From an uncultured Sphingopyxis sp. (GTDB lineage: Bacteria > Pseudomonadota > Alphaproteobacteria > Sphingomonadales > Sphingomonadaceae), in assembly GCF_900078365.1 (NCBI RefSeq), contig NZ_LT598653.1:930001-994000 (forward strand): a DNA stretch of 64,000 nt. Reading direction: 5' to 3'. The notes beneath the pieces are model-generated. The model worked only from the letters and a program-made list of their open reading frames with translations. It had not been told where the DNA came from and ran no database searches. The stretch's first letter is position 1. Each line of letters begins with the position of its first letter. The position numbers and the translations under genes are program-made. Positions 49,693-59,369 of this stretch are shown piece after piece.

Positions 49693-51069
49693 ATGAGCCC
49701 GCTCTGGACCGCGCGCGCCATCGCGGCCGCCACAGGCGGAGCGGCCAGCGCCGACTTCACCGTGCAGGGCGTCGCCTTCGACTCGCGCGAGGTGACGAAG
49801 GGCGACCTCTTCGTCGCGATGAAGGGCGAGGCGACCGATGGGCACAAGTTCATCGACAAGGCGATTGCGGCGGGCGCCGCGGGCATAATGTGCGAAACTG
49901 CGATCGACCATCCGCATGTCCGCGTCGCCGACAGCGCGGCCGCGCTGAATGCGCTCGGCATCGCATCGCGCGCGCGCAGCCACGGCCGGATCATCGGCGT
50001 CACCGGATCGGCGGGCAAGACGGGGACGAAGGAGGCGCTGTTCGCCGCGCTCGACCGCTTCCGTCCCGGCAAGGCGCATCGCTCGGTCAAGAGCTACAAC
50101 AATCATGTCGGCGTGCCGCTGAGCCTCGCGCGCATGCCCTCGACCGCCGACTATGGCATCTTCGAAATGGGTATGAACCATGCGGGCGAACTCGCCGCGC
50201 TGACGCGCATGGTGCGCCCGCACGTCGCCATCGTTACCACCATCGCCCCCGCGCATATGGAATATTTCGGCAGCGAGGAGGCGATCGCCGACGCGAAGGG
50301 CGAGATTTTCGAAGGGCTTGAGCCCGGCGGCACCGCGATCATCCCCTTCGACAGCCCGCACCATGCGCGGCTGCGCGCCAAGGCCGAGCAGCATGCCGCG
50401 CATATCGTCAGCTTCGGGCTGAACGAGGGCGCCGACGTCCGCGCGGTCGACTGGCTGCCCGGCGGGCAGGGCGGTTCGCTCGTCACCGCCGAGGTGCAGG
50501 ATTCGCTCCTCTGCTTCACGATCGCGCAGGCCGGCGCGCATTGGGTCGCCAATTCGCTCGCGGTGCTCGCCGCGGTGAAGGCGGTCGGCGGCGACCTGCC
50601 CGCCGCGGGCCTCGCCTTCGCCGAAATGGGCGGGCTCGCGGGACGCGGGGCGCGCCACCGCATCGACGTGCCCGGCGGCGACATCCTCGTCATCGACGAA
50701 AGCTACAACGCCAATCCTGCCTCGATGGCGGCGACGATCGGCCAGCTCGGCACCGAATCCGCTGGCCGCAAGGTCGCGATTCTCGGCGCGATGAAGGAAC
50801 TCGGACCGGACGGCGAGGCCTATCACGCGGCGCTTGCCGCTCCGCTCGTCGCGGCCGGAGTGCAATTCGCCCTGCTTGTCGGCGAAGAGATGGCGCCGCT
50901 CGCCAAAGCCCTTGAGGGCCGCATCGATTTCGAGCATGTGCCCGCCCACTCGGCCGCGGTAGGGCGGCTGAGGGACCTGATCCGCCCCGGCGATGCCGTG
51001 CTGGTCAAGGGATCGAACAGCGTCGGCCTGTCGCATGTTGTGACGGTGCTGACCAGTGGGGATTATTGA
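49693..51069 (+). CDS. murF: UDP-MurNAc-tripeptide:D-Ala-D-Ala ligase
   Basis: 458 residues. P-loop GVTGSAGKTGTKEAL, then VKSYNNHVGVPLSL, FEMGMNHAGEL and IDESYNANPASM are the MurF signature. It adds D-Ala-D-Ala to the UDP-MurNAc tripeptide. The start overlaps murE (ATGA) and the stop overlaps mraY by one base. Confidence 0.96.
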   Translation: MSPLWTARAIAAATGGAASADFTVQGVAFDSREVTKGDLFVAMKGEATDGHKFIDKAIAAGAAGIMCETAIDHPHVRVADSAAALNALGIASRARSHGRIIGVTGSAGKTGTKEALFAALDRFRPGKAHRSVKSYNNHVGVPLSLARMPSTADYGIFEMGMNHAGELAALTRMVRPHVAIVTTIAPAHMEYFGSEEAIADAKGEIFEGLEPGGTAIIPFDSPHHARLRAKAEQHAAHIVSFGLNEGADVRAVDWLPGGQGGSLVTAEVQDSLLCFTIAQAGAHWVANSLAVLAAVKAVGGDLPAAGLAFAEMGGLAGRGARHRIDVPGGDILVIDESYNANPASMAATIGQLGTESAGRKVAILGAMKELGPDGEAYHAALAAPLVAAGVQFALLVGEEMAPLAKALEGRIDFEHVPAHSAAVGRLRDLIRPGDAVLVKGSNSVGLSHVVTVLTSGDY

Positions 51070-52139
51070 TGTTATATTGGCTGGCGGAATGGCTTGGCTT
51101 TCCGGGGGCGCTCAACCTCATCCGCTACCTGAGCTTCCGCTCGGGCGCGGCGGTGGCGACCGCGATGATTCTCGGCCTCTGGATCGGGCCGCGCTTCATC
51201 CTGATGCTGCGGATGCGGCAGGGGAAGGGACAGCCGATCCGCGACGACGGCCCGCAAAGCCATCTCGCCAAAAAGGGCACGCCGACGATGGGCGGGCTGA
51301 TGATCCTCATTTCGCTGATGATCTCCGCCCTCTTGTGGATGGACCTCTCCAACCGCTTTGTCTGGGCGTGCATCTTCGTCACCGGCGGCTTCGCGGCGGT
51401 CGGCTTCCTCGACGATTTCGACAAGGTGACCAAGGCCAGCCACCGCGGGATTCCGGGACGCGTGCGCCTGCTCATCGAATTCCTGATCGCGGGGGTCGCG
51501 GTGCTGCTGATCGTCTCGCGCACCGGCACCGACCTCTATCTGCCCTTTTTCAACGACGTCTATATCCCGCTCGGGCCGCTCTATTATGTCTTCGCGATGG
51601 TGCTGATCGTCGGTTTCGGCAATGCGGTGAACCTCACCGACGGGCTCGACGGGCTCGCGACCTTTCCGGTGATCATCGCCAGCCTGACCTTCCTCGTCAT
51701 CGTCTATCTTTCGGGTAACGTGAAGTTCGCCGAATATCTCGGCATCCCGCACGTCCCCGGCGCGGGCGAGCTCGCGGTGTTCGCCGCCGCGATTATCGGC
51801 GCCTGCCTCGCTTTCCTGTGGTTCAACGCGCCACCCGCCGCGGTCTTCATGGGCGATACCGGCAGCCTCGCGCTCGGCGGCGCGCTCGCGACGATCGCGG
51901 TGACCGCGCAGCATGAACTCGTCCTCGTGCTCGTCGGCGGACTGTTCGTGGTCGAGGCCTTGTCGGTGATCATCCAGGTCTTCTGGTACAAGCGCACCGG
52001 CAGGCGCGTCTTCCGCATGGCGCCGATCCACCATCATTTCGAGCAGCTCGGCTGGCCCGAATCGACCGTCGTCATCCGCTTCTGGATCGTCTCGATCGTC
52101 CTCGCGCTGGCAGGGCTCGCGACCTTGAAGCTCCGGTGA
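51069..52139 (+). CDS. mraY: Phospho-N-acetylmuramoyl-pentapeptide transferase
   Basis: 356 residues, ten membrane helices. GTPTMGGLMIL, FLDDFDKV, NAVNLTDGLDGLA and the RMAPIHHHFEQLGW motif are all MraY. It makes lipid I on the inner face of the membrane. The ATG at 51069 overlaps the murF stop by one base; a TTG just before is less likely. The stop overlaps murD as GTGA. Confidence 0.97.
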   Translation: MLYWLAEWLGFPGALNLIRYLSFRSGAAVATAMILGLWIGPRFILMLRMRQGKGQPIRDDGPQSHLAKKGTPTMGGLMILISLMISALLWMDLSNRFVWACIFVTGGFAAVGFLDDFDKVTKASHRGIPGRVRLLIEFLIAGVAVLLIVSRTGTDLYLPFFNDVYIPLGPLYYVFAMVLIVGFGNAVNLTDGLDGLATFPVIIASLTFLVIVYLSGNVKFAEYLGIPHVPGAGELAVFAAAIIGACLAFLWFNAPPAAVFMGDTGSLALGGALATIAVTAQHELVLVLVGGLFVVEALSVIIQVFWYKRTGRRVFRMAPIHHHFEQLGWPESTVVIRFWIVSIVLALAGLATLKLR

Positions 52140-53440
52140 TCGTCTCGCGCGCCTTTGCCGGTCGCCGCTACGCGGTGCTGGGACTGGCGCGCTCGGGGCT
52201 CGCGACCGTCGAGGCGCTCGTCGCCAGCGGCGCCGGCGTCACCGCATGGGACGAGCGCGAGGAAGCGCGCGACGAAGCGATGGCGCTCGGCGCCGACATC
52301 GGCAACCCGCTCGACATCGACCTCGTCGGTTTCGCGGGCGTCGTCGTCTCGCCCGGCGTGCCGCTCAACCGCCACCCGATCGCCGCGCACGCGCGCGAGG
52401 CGCACGTTCCCGTCATCGGCGACATCGAGCTTTTCGCCGAAGCCGAGGGCGACCTGCCGCCGCACCGGGTCGTCGGCATCACCGGCACCAACGGCAAGTC
52501 GACCGTCACCGCGCTCATTACCCACATGCTCGAAAGCGCGGGCGTGCCGGCGCTGATGGGCGGCAATATCGGCCTGCCGATCCTCAGCCGCGAGCCGCTT
52601 GCGGAAGGCGGGGTCTACGTCCTCGAACTGTCGAGCTACCAGATCGACCTCGCGCACAGCCTCGCGTGCGACGTCGCGGTGCTCACCAATCTCAGCCCCG
52701 ATCACCTCGACCGCTACGACGGCTTCGCGGGCTATGCGGCATCGAAGGCCCGCCTTTTCAGCCTTCAGCATCGCGATCAGGTCGCGATCGTCGCGGTCGA
52801 CGACGATCCGTCGAAGATGATCGCGGGGCGTATCAACCATCGGCTCCACCGCGTTTCGGCAAAGGACATCGATCCCGCCGATCAGGCGCGCTGGCCCGCG
52901 CTGCAGGGTCCGCACAACGCCCAGAACGCCGTCTGCGCGATCGCCGCGTGCCGCGTGCTGGGGCTGAATGACGAACAGATCGAGCGCGGTCTCGCGACCT
53001 ACACGTCGCTGCCGCATCGCATGGAATTGGTCGGCGAAGCCGATGGTGTCCGCTGGTTCAACGACAGCAAGGCCACCAACGCGGCTTCCGCTGCACCGGC
53101 GCTGGCGGCATTCCCGCCGGCGCCGGACCAGCGTTTGCACTGGATCGCCGGCGGACAGGCGAAAGGCGACGGGCTCGGTGCCTGCCGCCCGTGGTTCGGC
53201 CACGTCAAGCGCGCTTATCTGATCGGCGAGGCGATGGAGCCGTTCGCGGTCGAGATCGGCGACGCGGTCCCGGTCGAGCGGTCGGGCGATCTGGCGACGG
53301 CGGTGAAGCAGGCGGCAGCGGCGGCGCAGCCCGGCGACATCGTACTGCTGTCGCCCGCCTGCGCCTCCTTCGACCAGTTCAAGGATTATGAACAGCGCGG
53401 CGATGCGTTCCGCGCCGCCGTACAGGCGCTTGGCATATGA
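52136..53440 (+). CDS. murD: UDP-MurNAc-L-Ala:D-Glu ligase
   Basis: 434 residues, GTG start. YAVLGLARSGLATVEAL binds UMP, the P-loop is GITGTNGKSTVTALI, and LELSSYQID and NLSPDHLDRYDG are MurD-specific. NDSKATN follows. It adds D-Glu in the cytoplasm. A repeat separates it from ftsW. Confidence 0.97.
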   Translation: MIVSRAFAGRRYAVLGLARSGLATVEALVASGAGVTAWDEREEARDEAMALGADIGNPLDIDLVGFAGVVVSPGVPLNRHPIAAHAREAHVPVIGDIELFAEAEGDLPPHRVVGITGTNGKSTVTALITHMLESAGVPALMGGNIGLPILSREPLAEGGVYVLELSSYQIDLAHSLACDVAVLTNLSPDHLDRYDGFAGYAASKARLFSLQHRDQVAIVAVDDDPSKMIAGRINHRLHRVSAKDIDPADQARWPALQGPHNAQNAVCAIAACRVLGLNDEQIERGLATYTSLPHRMELVGEADGVRWFNDSKATNAASAAPALAAFPPAPDQRLHWIAGGQAKGDGLGACRPWFGHVKRAYLIGEAMEPFAVEIGDAVPVERSGDLATAVKQAAAAAQPGDIVLLSPACASFDQFKDYEQRGDAFRAAVQALGI

Positions 53441-53453
53441 TGGCCCCTAATCT

Positions 53454-53533
53454 CCGTTCGAGTCGAGCGAAGTCGAGACGCCCATCGGTCGCACATGCCT
53501 TCTCGGCATCTCGACTTCGCTCGATGCGAGCGG
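53454..53533. repeat. Palindromic intergenic repeat, family C, in the dcw cluster
   Basis: gtcgagcgaagtcgagacgcccat and atctcgacttcgctcgatgcgagc arms lie between murD and ftsW, where dcw genes otherwise overlap. Second copy at 35762-35841. Confidence 0.85.
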
Positions 53534-53591
53534 AAAGAGGGGAAGGCAGCTTTACGCTGGTATGGTTCGGGGCATGAGCGGGGGGGATAAT

Positions 53592-54806
53592 ATGGACGCG
53601 ACCGAACGCCCGGTGATCGCCGCCACGCGCACCACCAAACGCCGCGGCCCGCGCCTCAGCCGCGCCGACCGCACCCCGCTCGGCCTGTGGTTCTGGGAAA
53701 TCGATCGCGTGCTGCTGCTGCTCGTCTCGATCCTCGTCGCAGTCGGGCTCGTCGCGGTCGCCGCGGCCTCGCCCGTCGCGGCGCAGAAACTCTCGACCTC
53801 GACCGCCGCGCTCGACCCGCTCTATTATTTCTATCGCCAGCTGATGTGGGTGATCGTCGGCGTGCCGGTGATGCTGATGGTGTCGATGCTGCCCAAGCCG
53901 CAGGCGCGGCGCTTCGCCATCTATGGCACCATCGCCTTTCTTTTCCTGCTCTTCCTCGTGCCGCTCGTCGGCACCTCGGTGAACGGCGCGCAACGCTGGC
54001 TCGGCAGCGGGGCGTTCCGGCTCCAGCCCTCCGAATTTCTGAAGCCCTTTTTCGCGGTGTCGCTTGCCTGGGTGCTGTCGCTGCGCCTTCACGACCAGAG
54101 CCTGCCCGTCGTTCCGCTCGCCGCGGCGCTCACCGGCGTCATCGCGCTGCTGCTGATGGGGCAGCCCGACCTCGGGCAGACGGTCATCTTCGCCGCGACC
54201 TGGTTCGTGCTCGTGCTCGTCGCGGGCCTGTCGATGCGGATCATGGGGATGCTCGCGGGCACCGGCGTCGCGGGCCTGATCCTCGCCTATTTCTTCTATC
54301 CGGTGGCGCAGCAGCGCATCAACATCTGGCTGTTCGACAAGGGCGACAGCTTTCAGGTCGACAAGGCGCATGCGACGCTCACCGCGGGCGGCCTCATCGG
54401 CACCGGCCCGGGCGCCGGCCTCGCCAAATTCCAGCTGCCCGAGGCGCACACCGACTATATCTTCTCGGTCATCGGCGAGGAGTTCGGGATCATCGCCTGC
54501 ATCGCGATCGCCGCGCTCTATCTCGCGATCATCGTGCGCGTTCTCGTCCGCCTGCTCGACGAGGAGGACAGTTTCCTGATCCTCGCCGTCGCGGGACTGA
54601 TCGCGCAGTTCGGCGGGCAGGCGATCATCAACATGGCGGTGAACACGCAGCTCTTTCCGTCGAAGGGGATGACCTTGCCCTTCATCAGCTACGGCGGCTC
54701 TTCCTTCATCGCTTTGTCGATCGGCATGGGTTTGCTCTTGTCGCTGACCCGGCGAAACCCCTATGCGGCTCGGGTATCGATGACCCGAAACTGGAACAAG
54801 AAATGA
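53592..54806 (+). CDS. ftsW: Septal glycosyltransferase FtsW
   Basis: 404 residues. A basic N-terminus is followed by about ten membrane helices. GSGAFRLQPSEFLKPF, GDSFQVDKAHATLTAGG, GLAKFQLPEAHTDYIFSVIGEEFG and the final LPFISYGGSSF are the SEDS-family marks. It polymerises septal glycan strands with FtsI. Three ATGs (53562, 53574 and 53592) are in frame; 53592 has GGGGGGA 5 bases upstream and is preferred. Confidence 0.94.
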   Translation: MDATERPVIAATRTTKRRGPRLSRADRTPLGLWFWEIDRVLLLLVSILVAVGLVAVAAASPVAAQKLSTSTAALDPLYYFYRQLMWVIVGVPVMLMVSMLPKPQARRFAIYGTIAFLFLLFLVPLVGTSVNGAQRWLGSGAFRLQPSEFLKPFFAVSLAWVLSLRLHDQSLPVVPLAAALTGVIALLLMGQPDLGQTVIFAATWFVLVLVAGLSMRIMGMLAGTGVAGLILAYFFYPVAQQRINIWLFDKGDSFQVDKAHATLTAGGLIGTGPGAGLAKFQLPEAHTDYIFSVIGEEFGIIACIAIAALYLAIIVRVLVRLLDEEDSFLILAVAGLIAQFGGQAIINMAVNTQLFPSKGMTLPFISYGGSSFIALSIGMGLLLSLTRRNPYAARVSMTRNWNKK

Positions 54807-54816
54807 GCGCCCAAAA

Positions 54817-56001
54817 ATGACGGCAACGCGCCACTTCCTTCTCGCCGCCGGCGGGACGGGGGGACATATGCTGCCCGCATATGCTCTGGCGGGCGAACTG
54901 ATCGCGCGCGGCCACCGCGTCGCGCTGGTCAGTGACGACCGCGGGCTGAAGATCCCCGGCGCGCCCGCCGAGATGGAAACGCATGTGCTTCCCGCGGGCC
55001 GCGTCCACGGCGGCCCCGTCGGCTGGCTCAAGGCCGCGCTCGCGATCCGCAAGGGGCGCCGGCAAGCGATCGAGCTGATCCGCGATTTCGACCCCGCGGT
55101 CGTCGTCGGCTTCGGCGGCTATCCCTCGCTTCCCAGCCTGCTCGCCGCGGGCGCGACGAAGCGGCCGCGCGTGCTCCACGAACAAAATGCCGTGCTCGGC
55201 CGCGTCAACCGGATGATGGCGCCGCGCGTCGATGCGGTCGCGGTCGCCTATCATCATATTCAACGCTATCCCGCGGGGCACGAGCTCAAGAAGCATATTA
55301 CCGGCAATCCGGTGCGCGACGAGATCGTGGCGATCCGCGAGGACGGCTTCCCGCCGCTGCCCGAGGATGGCATCTTCCGCCTGCTCGTCGTTGGGGGAAG
55401 CTTGGGCGCGACGGTGCTCAGCGAGGTCGTCCCCGCCGCGATCGCGATGCTGCCGCGCGCGCTGCTCGACCGGCTCCAGGTCGTCCAGCAGTGCCGCGAA
55501 GACGACATCGAGGGCGTGCGCGCCAAATATGCCGAACTCGGCGTCGCCGCCGAATGCGCGCCTTATATCAGGGATTTCCCCGAACGGCTGCGCTGGGCGC
55601 ATATGGTGATCGCGCGTGCCGGTGCCTCGACCGTCGCCGAGCTTGCTTGCGCGGGGCGCCCGGCGATCTTCGTGCCCTATCCGAGCGCGATGGACGATCA
55701 CCAGACCTATAACGTCGTCGACCTCGTCGAAGCGGGCGGGGCGATTTCGTTCCAGCAACCCGCCTTCACCCCCGCCGAGGTGGCGAAGCATATCCAGCGC
55801 ATGGCGCTCGAACCCGGCGCGCTCGAGGAAGCCGCCGAGCGTGCGGCAAGCTGCGGCCTGCCGAACGCGACGCGCGACCTCGCCGACCTTGTCGAATCGC
55901 TCGCCGCGCCGCCGATGATGGACGTGATCCGCGTCGGCGCACCCTCGCGCAGCGCCGCGGTCGCGGGCGGCGTTGCCGCTACCCGCGCGGGAGGCGAATG
56001 A
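54817..56001 (+). CDS. murG: UDP-GlcNAc:lipid I N-acetylglucosaminyltransferase
   Basis: 394 residues. G-loop 1 is AAGGTGGHMLPAYALA. VVGFGGYPSLP, HEQNAVLGRVN and VVGGSLGA follow, and the donor-site ARAGASTVAELACAGRPAIFVPYP is typical. It makes lipid II. A C-terminal Ala/Val tail of about 25 residues is a little longer than usual. It overlaps murC. Confidence 0.96.
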   Translation: MTATRHFLLAAGGTGGHMLPAYALAGELIARGHRVALVSDDRGLKIPGAPAEMETHVLPAGRVHGGPVGWLKAALAIRKGRRQAIELIRDFDPAVVVGFGGYPSLPSLLAAGATKRPRVLHEQNAVLGRVNRMMAPRVDAVAVAYHHIQRYPAGHELKKHITGNPVRDEIVAIREDGFPPLPEDGIFRLLVVGGSLGATVLSEVVPAAIAMLPRALLDRLQVVQQCREDDIEGVRAKYAELGVAAECAPYIRDFPERLRWAHMVIARAGASTVAELACAGRPAIFVPYPSAMDDHQTYNVVDLVEAGGAISFQQPAFTPAEVAKHIQRMALEPGALEEAAERAASCGLPNATRDLADLVESLAAPPMMDVIRVGAPSRSAAVAGGVAATRAGGE

Positions 56002-57434
56002 TGCGCGGCGTCGCGACCGACATCGGCACCATCCATTTCATCGGCATCGGCGGCATCGGCATGTCGGGCATCGCCGAGGTGATGCACAATCTCGGCTATC
56101 AGGTGCAGGGCAGCGACATCGCCGAATCCTATGTCGTCGAGGGTCTCCGTAAGCGGGGCATCAAGGTCGCGATCGGGCATGAGGCATCGAACGTCGATGG
56201 AGTAGCAGTCGTCGTGACTTCGACCGCGGTCAAGCGCGGCAATCCCGAGGTCGAGGCCGCGCTCGCAAATCGCATCCCGCTCGTCCGCCGCGCCGAAATG
56301 CTCGCCGAGCTGATGCGGCTCAAATCGACCGTCGCGATCGCGGGGACGCACGGCAAGACGACGACGACCAGCCTCGTCGCGGCGCTGCTCGACGCGGGCG
56401 GGATTGATCCGACCGTGATCAACGGCGGCATCATCAACAATTACGGATCGAACGCGCGCCTCGGCGCGAGCGACTGGATGGTGGTCGAGGCCGACGAGAG
56501 CGACGGCAGCTTCCTGCGCCTCGACGGCACGATCGCGGTCGTCACCAACATCGATCCCGAACATCTCGACCATTATGGCAGCTTCGACGCGATCAAGGAC
56601 GCCTTCGTCGAATTTATCGAGAATGTGCCCTTCTACGGTGCCGCGATGCTGTGCCTCGACCATCCCGAGGTGCAGGCGATCATCCCGCGCATCCGCGACC
56701 GCCGCATCATCACCTATGGTTTTTCTGCCCAAGCGGATGTGCGCGGCACCAATGTGACGCCGGGGCCCGACGGCAACCGCTTCGACGTCGTCGTGCGCTT
56801 GCCTGACGGCAACAGCCGCACGATCGAGGGCATTCATCTGCCGATGTCGGGCCGCCACAATGTCCAGAATGCGCTCGCCGCCGTGGCGGTCGCGCTGCAT
56901 ATGGGCGTATCGGACGACAAGATCGCTTCGGGCTTTAACGGCTTCGCCGGGGTCAAGCGCCGCTTCACCAAGGTCGGCGAGATCGCGGTCGAGGGCGGCG
57001 TCGTGACCGTGATCGACGACTACGCCCATCACCCGGTCGAAATCCGCGCCGTGCTCTCTGCCGCGCGCGAAGGGGCGGGGGCAGGGCGCGTCGTCGGCGT
57101 CGTCCAGCCGCACAGATTTACGCGGCTCCGCGATCATATGGACGATTTCCAGCAGGCGTTTAACGACGCCGACATGGTGCTTGCGCTTCCCGTCTATGCC
57201 GCGGGCGAAGCGCCGATCGACGGCGTGTCGTCCGATATGCTCACCGCGGGCCTGCGCGACCGCGGCCACCGTCATGCCTCGACCGTCGCCGACGCGAGCG
57301 CGCTCGCTGCGAGCCTCGCCGCGAGCATCCGGGCGGGCGAACTCGGCGCGGGCGACATGATCATCTGCCTCGGCGCGGGCGATATCACGAAGATGGCGGC
57401 GGGTCTGGCGACAGCGGTGGAGGTTGCGAAGTGA
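56001..57434 (+). CDS. murC: UDP-MurNAc:L-alanine ligase
   Basis: 477 residues. HFIGIGGIGMSGIAEVMH, P-loop IAGTHGKTTTTSLVA, EADESDGSFL and VIDDYAHHPVEIRAVL are the MurC set. It adds the first stem residue. GGGAGG is 6 bases before the ATG at 56001; the adjoining ATG at 55998 would add one Met. The stop overlaps murB as GTGA. Confidence 0.96.
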   Translation: MRGVATDIGTIHFIGIGGIGMSGIAEVMHNLGYQVQGSDIAESYVVEGLRKRGIKVAIGHEASNVDGVAVVVTSTAVKRGNPEVEAALANRIPLVRRAEMLAELMRLKSTVAIAGTHGKTTTTSLVAALLDAGGIDPTVINGGIINNYGSNARLGASDWMVVEADESDGSFLRLDGTIAVVTNIDPEHLDHYGSFDAIKDAFVEFIENVPFYGAAMLCLDHPEVQAIIPRIRDRRIITYGFSAQADVRGTNVTPGPDGNRFDVVVRLPDGNSRTIEGIHLPMSGRHNVQNALAAVAVALHMGVSDDKIASGFNGFAGVKRRFTKVGEIAVEGGVVTVIDDYAHHPVEIRAVLSAAREGAGAGRVVGVVQPHRFTRLRDHMDDFQQAFNDADMVLALPVYAAGEAPIDGVSSDMLTAGLRDRGHRHASTVADASALAASLAASIRAGELGAGDMIICLGAGDITKMAAGLATAVEVAK

Positions 57435-58315
57435 GCCCATCCGTCCGTGGCAAACTCACGCCCTACGCCCCGCTCGCCCCGCTCGTCTGGTTCAAGTCGG
57501 GCGGCCCCGCCGACTGGCTGTTCGAGCCCAAGGACGCCGACGACCTCGCCGATTTCCTCCGCGACCTCAATCCCGCCGTGCCGGTAATGGCGCTGGGGCT
57601 CGGGTCGAACCTCATCGTCCGCGACGGCGGCTTTCCGGGTGTCGTCGTCCGGCTCGGCAAGGCGTTCGCGAAGGTCGAGGCGATCGACGCGACGACGCTG
57701 CGCTGCGGTGGTGGCGCGTCGGGCATTCTCGTGTCCTCGACCGCGCGCGATGCCGGGATTGCAGGCATGGAATTCCTGCGCTCGATTCCCGGCACGGTCG
57801 GCGGTTTCGTCCGCATGAATGGCGGCGCCTATGGCAGCGAGGTCAAGGACATATTGGTCGAGGCTGAGGTGGTGTTGCGGTCGGGTGAGCGCCGGTCGCT
57901 GCCGCTCGCCGACCTCGGCTATACCTATCGGCACAGCGAATTGCCCGAAGGTGCGGTCGTGATCGGCGCGACCTTCCGCGGCCGCCCCGGCGAACCCGCC
58001 GCCATTCAGGCCGAAATGGACCGCATCTCGGCGAGTCGCGAGGCCTCGCAGCCGCTGCGCTCGAAAACCGGCGGCTCGACCTTCAAGAACCCCGATGGGC
58101 ACAAGGCGTGGCAGCTTGTCGATGAAGCGGGGTGCCGGGGTTTGACGGTCGGCGGCGCGCAGGTCAGCGAAAAGCACACCAATTTCCTGATCAACACCGG
58201 CGAGGCGACGAGCGCCGACATTGAGGCGCTCGGCGAGGAAGTCCGCCGCCGCGTGAAGGACAAGAGCGGCATCGAACTGCAATGGGAGATTCAGCGCGTG
58301 GGAGTGGCGAAGTGA
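57431..58315 (+). CDS. murB: UDP-N-acetylenolpyruvoylglucosamine reductase
   Basis: 294 residues, GTG start. FAD-binding GLGSNLIVRDGGFPG and FLRSIPGTVGGFVRMNGGAYG, then SKTGGSTFKNPDG with the catalytic Ser, and VSEKHTNFLIN. It makes UDP-MurNAc. It is followed by an intergenic palindrome, not by an overlap. Confidence 0.96.
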   Translation: MSPSVRGKLTPYAPLAPLVWFKSGGPADWLFEPKDADDLADFLRDLNPAVPVMALGLGSNLIVRDGGFPGVVVRLGKAFAKVEAIDATTLRCGGGASGILVSSTARDAGIAGMEFLRSIPGTVGGFVRMNGGAYGSEVKDILVEAEVVLRSGERRSLPLADLGYTYRHSELPEGAVVIGATFRGRPGEPAAIQAEMDRISASREASQPLRSKTGGSTFKNPDGHKAWQLVDEAGCRGLTVGGAQVSEKHTNFLINTGEATSADIEALGEEVRRRVKDKSGIELQWEIQRVGVAK

Positions 58316-58334
58316 CGTTGCGTTTACCCACCCT

Positions 58335-58419
58335 GTTCGCCCTGAGCTTGTCGAAGGGCCGTCCTGTTCTTTTGGCGTCGACAAGGAAGAGCGGTCCTTC
58401 GACAAGCTCAGGACAAACG
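58335..58419. repeat. Palindromic intergenic repeat, family A, in the dcw cluster
   Basis: Arms 58335-58362 and 58391-58419 share the ctgagcttgtcgaagg core with the copy at 1556-1644. It fills most of the 127-base gap between murB and ddl. Confidence 0.87.
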
Positions 58420-58442
58420 GTTTTGTTTAGTGGAGTTTCTGC

Positions 58443-59369
58443 ATGAGCCGGGGTCCGTGGCATGTCGCCGTCCTGATGGGCGGCTGGTCCGCCGAGCGCG
58501 AAGTGTCGCTGATGAGCGGCAAGGGCATCGCCGACGCGCTCGAATCGCGCGGGCATCGGGTCACGCGCATCGACATGGACCGCGACGTCGCGCTGCGGCT
58601 CGCCGACGCGAAGCCCGACGTCGTGTTCAACGCGCTCCACGGCGTCCCGGGCGAGGATGGCACCGTGCAGGGCATGCTCGACCTGATGGGCCTCAAATAT
58701 ACCCACAGCGGCCTCGTCACCTCGGTGATCGCGATCGACAAGGAATTGACGAAACAAGCCTTGGTGCCGCATGGAATCCCCATGCCGGCGGGGACGATGG
58801 TCGACAGCGAAAGCCTCTTTTCAGTCGACCCCTTGCCGCGCCCCTATGTGCTGAAACCCGTCAACGAAGGCTCGTCGGTCGGCGTCGCGATCGTCAGGGA
58901 CGACAGCAATTACGGCAACCCGATCGCGCGCGATGCGGTGGGGCCGTGGCAGGAATTCGACCGCCTGCTCGCCGAACCCTTCATCAAGGGTCGCGAGCTG
59001 ACCGTCGCGGTGCTCGGCGACCAGGCGCTCGGCGTGACCGAGCTGCGCGTCAAGTCAGGCTTCTACGACTATGACGCCAAATATACCGACGGCCTCACCG
59101 AACATGTCTGCCCCGCCGACGTCCCCGCCGACGTCGCGCAGCGGATGAAGGATCTCGCGCTTCAGGCGCACCGCCTCCTCGGCTGCAAGGGCGCCTCGCG
59201 CTCGGATTTTCGCTGGGACGACGAACATGGCCTCGCGGGCATCTTCCTGCTTGAGGTCAACACCCAGCCCGGCATGACGCCGCTCAGCCTCGTGCCCGAA
59301 CAGGCGCGGGCGGTGGGTATGGATTATGCCGAACTCGTCGAACGCATCGTGGGGGAGGCGCTCATATGA
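58443..59369 (+). CDS. ddl: D-alanine-D-alanine ligase
   Basis: 308 residues, ATP-grasp. GGWSAEREVSLMSGKGI, FNALHGVPGEDGTVQG, KPVNEGSSVGV and LEVNTQPGMTPLSLVPEQA are diagnostic. It makes D-Ala-D-Ala for MurF. The stop overlaps ftsQ as ATGA. Confidence 0.96.
   Translation: MSRGPWHVAVLMGGWSAEREVSLMSGKGIADALESRGHRVTRIDMDRDVALRLADAKPDVVFNALHGVPGEDGTVQGMLDLMGLKYTHSGLVTSVIAIDKELTKQALVPHGIPMPAGTMVDSESLFSVDPLPRPYVLKPVNEGSSVGVAIVRDDSNYGNPIARDAVGPWQEFDRLLAEPFIKGRELTVAVLGDQALGVTELRVKSGFYDYDAKYTDGLTEHVCPADVPADVAQRMKDLALQAHRLLGCKGASRSDFRWDDEHGLAGIFLLEVNTQPGMTPLSLVPEQARAVGMDYAELVERIVGEALI

Larger units (their letters stand above)
48118..49696 (+). pseudogene. murE: UDP-MurNAc-L-Ala-D-Glu ligase MurE, frame interrupted by a 73-base divergent repeat
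   Basis: The reading frame from 48118 gives a normal MurE N-terminus up to VAVTGTNGKTTVTALTRQL (residue 101 onward), then shifts and ends at 48888. A second frame (48491-49696) starts again at VTGTNGKTSTVEMTRQLW and continues as a complete MurE central and C-terminal domain (YVDYAHTPDAIEAAL, DDNPRGEDP). Removing 73 bases joins them into one 501-residue protein. A 22-codon palindromic insertion (49268-49333) lengthens the C-terminal part, so without it the protein would be about 479. MurE adds the third stem-peptide residue, diaminopimelate by the DDNPR motif, and is essential, so a genuine null is unlikely; an assembly or sequencing error or an expressed frameshift must be considered. It lies between ftsI and murF with 1- and 4-base overlaps. 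Confidence 0.85.
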
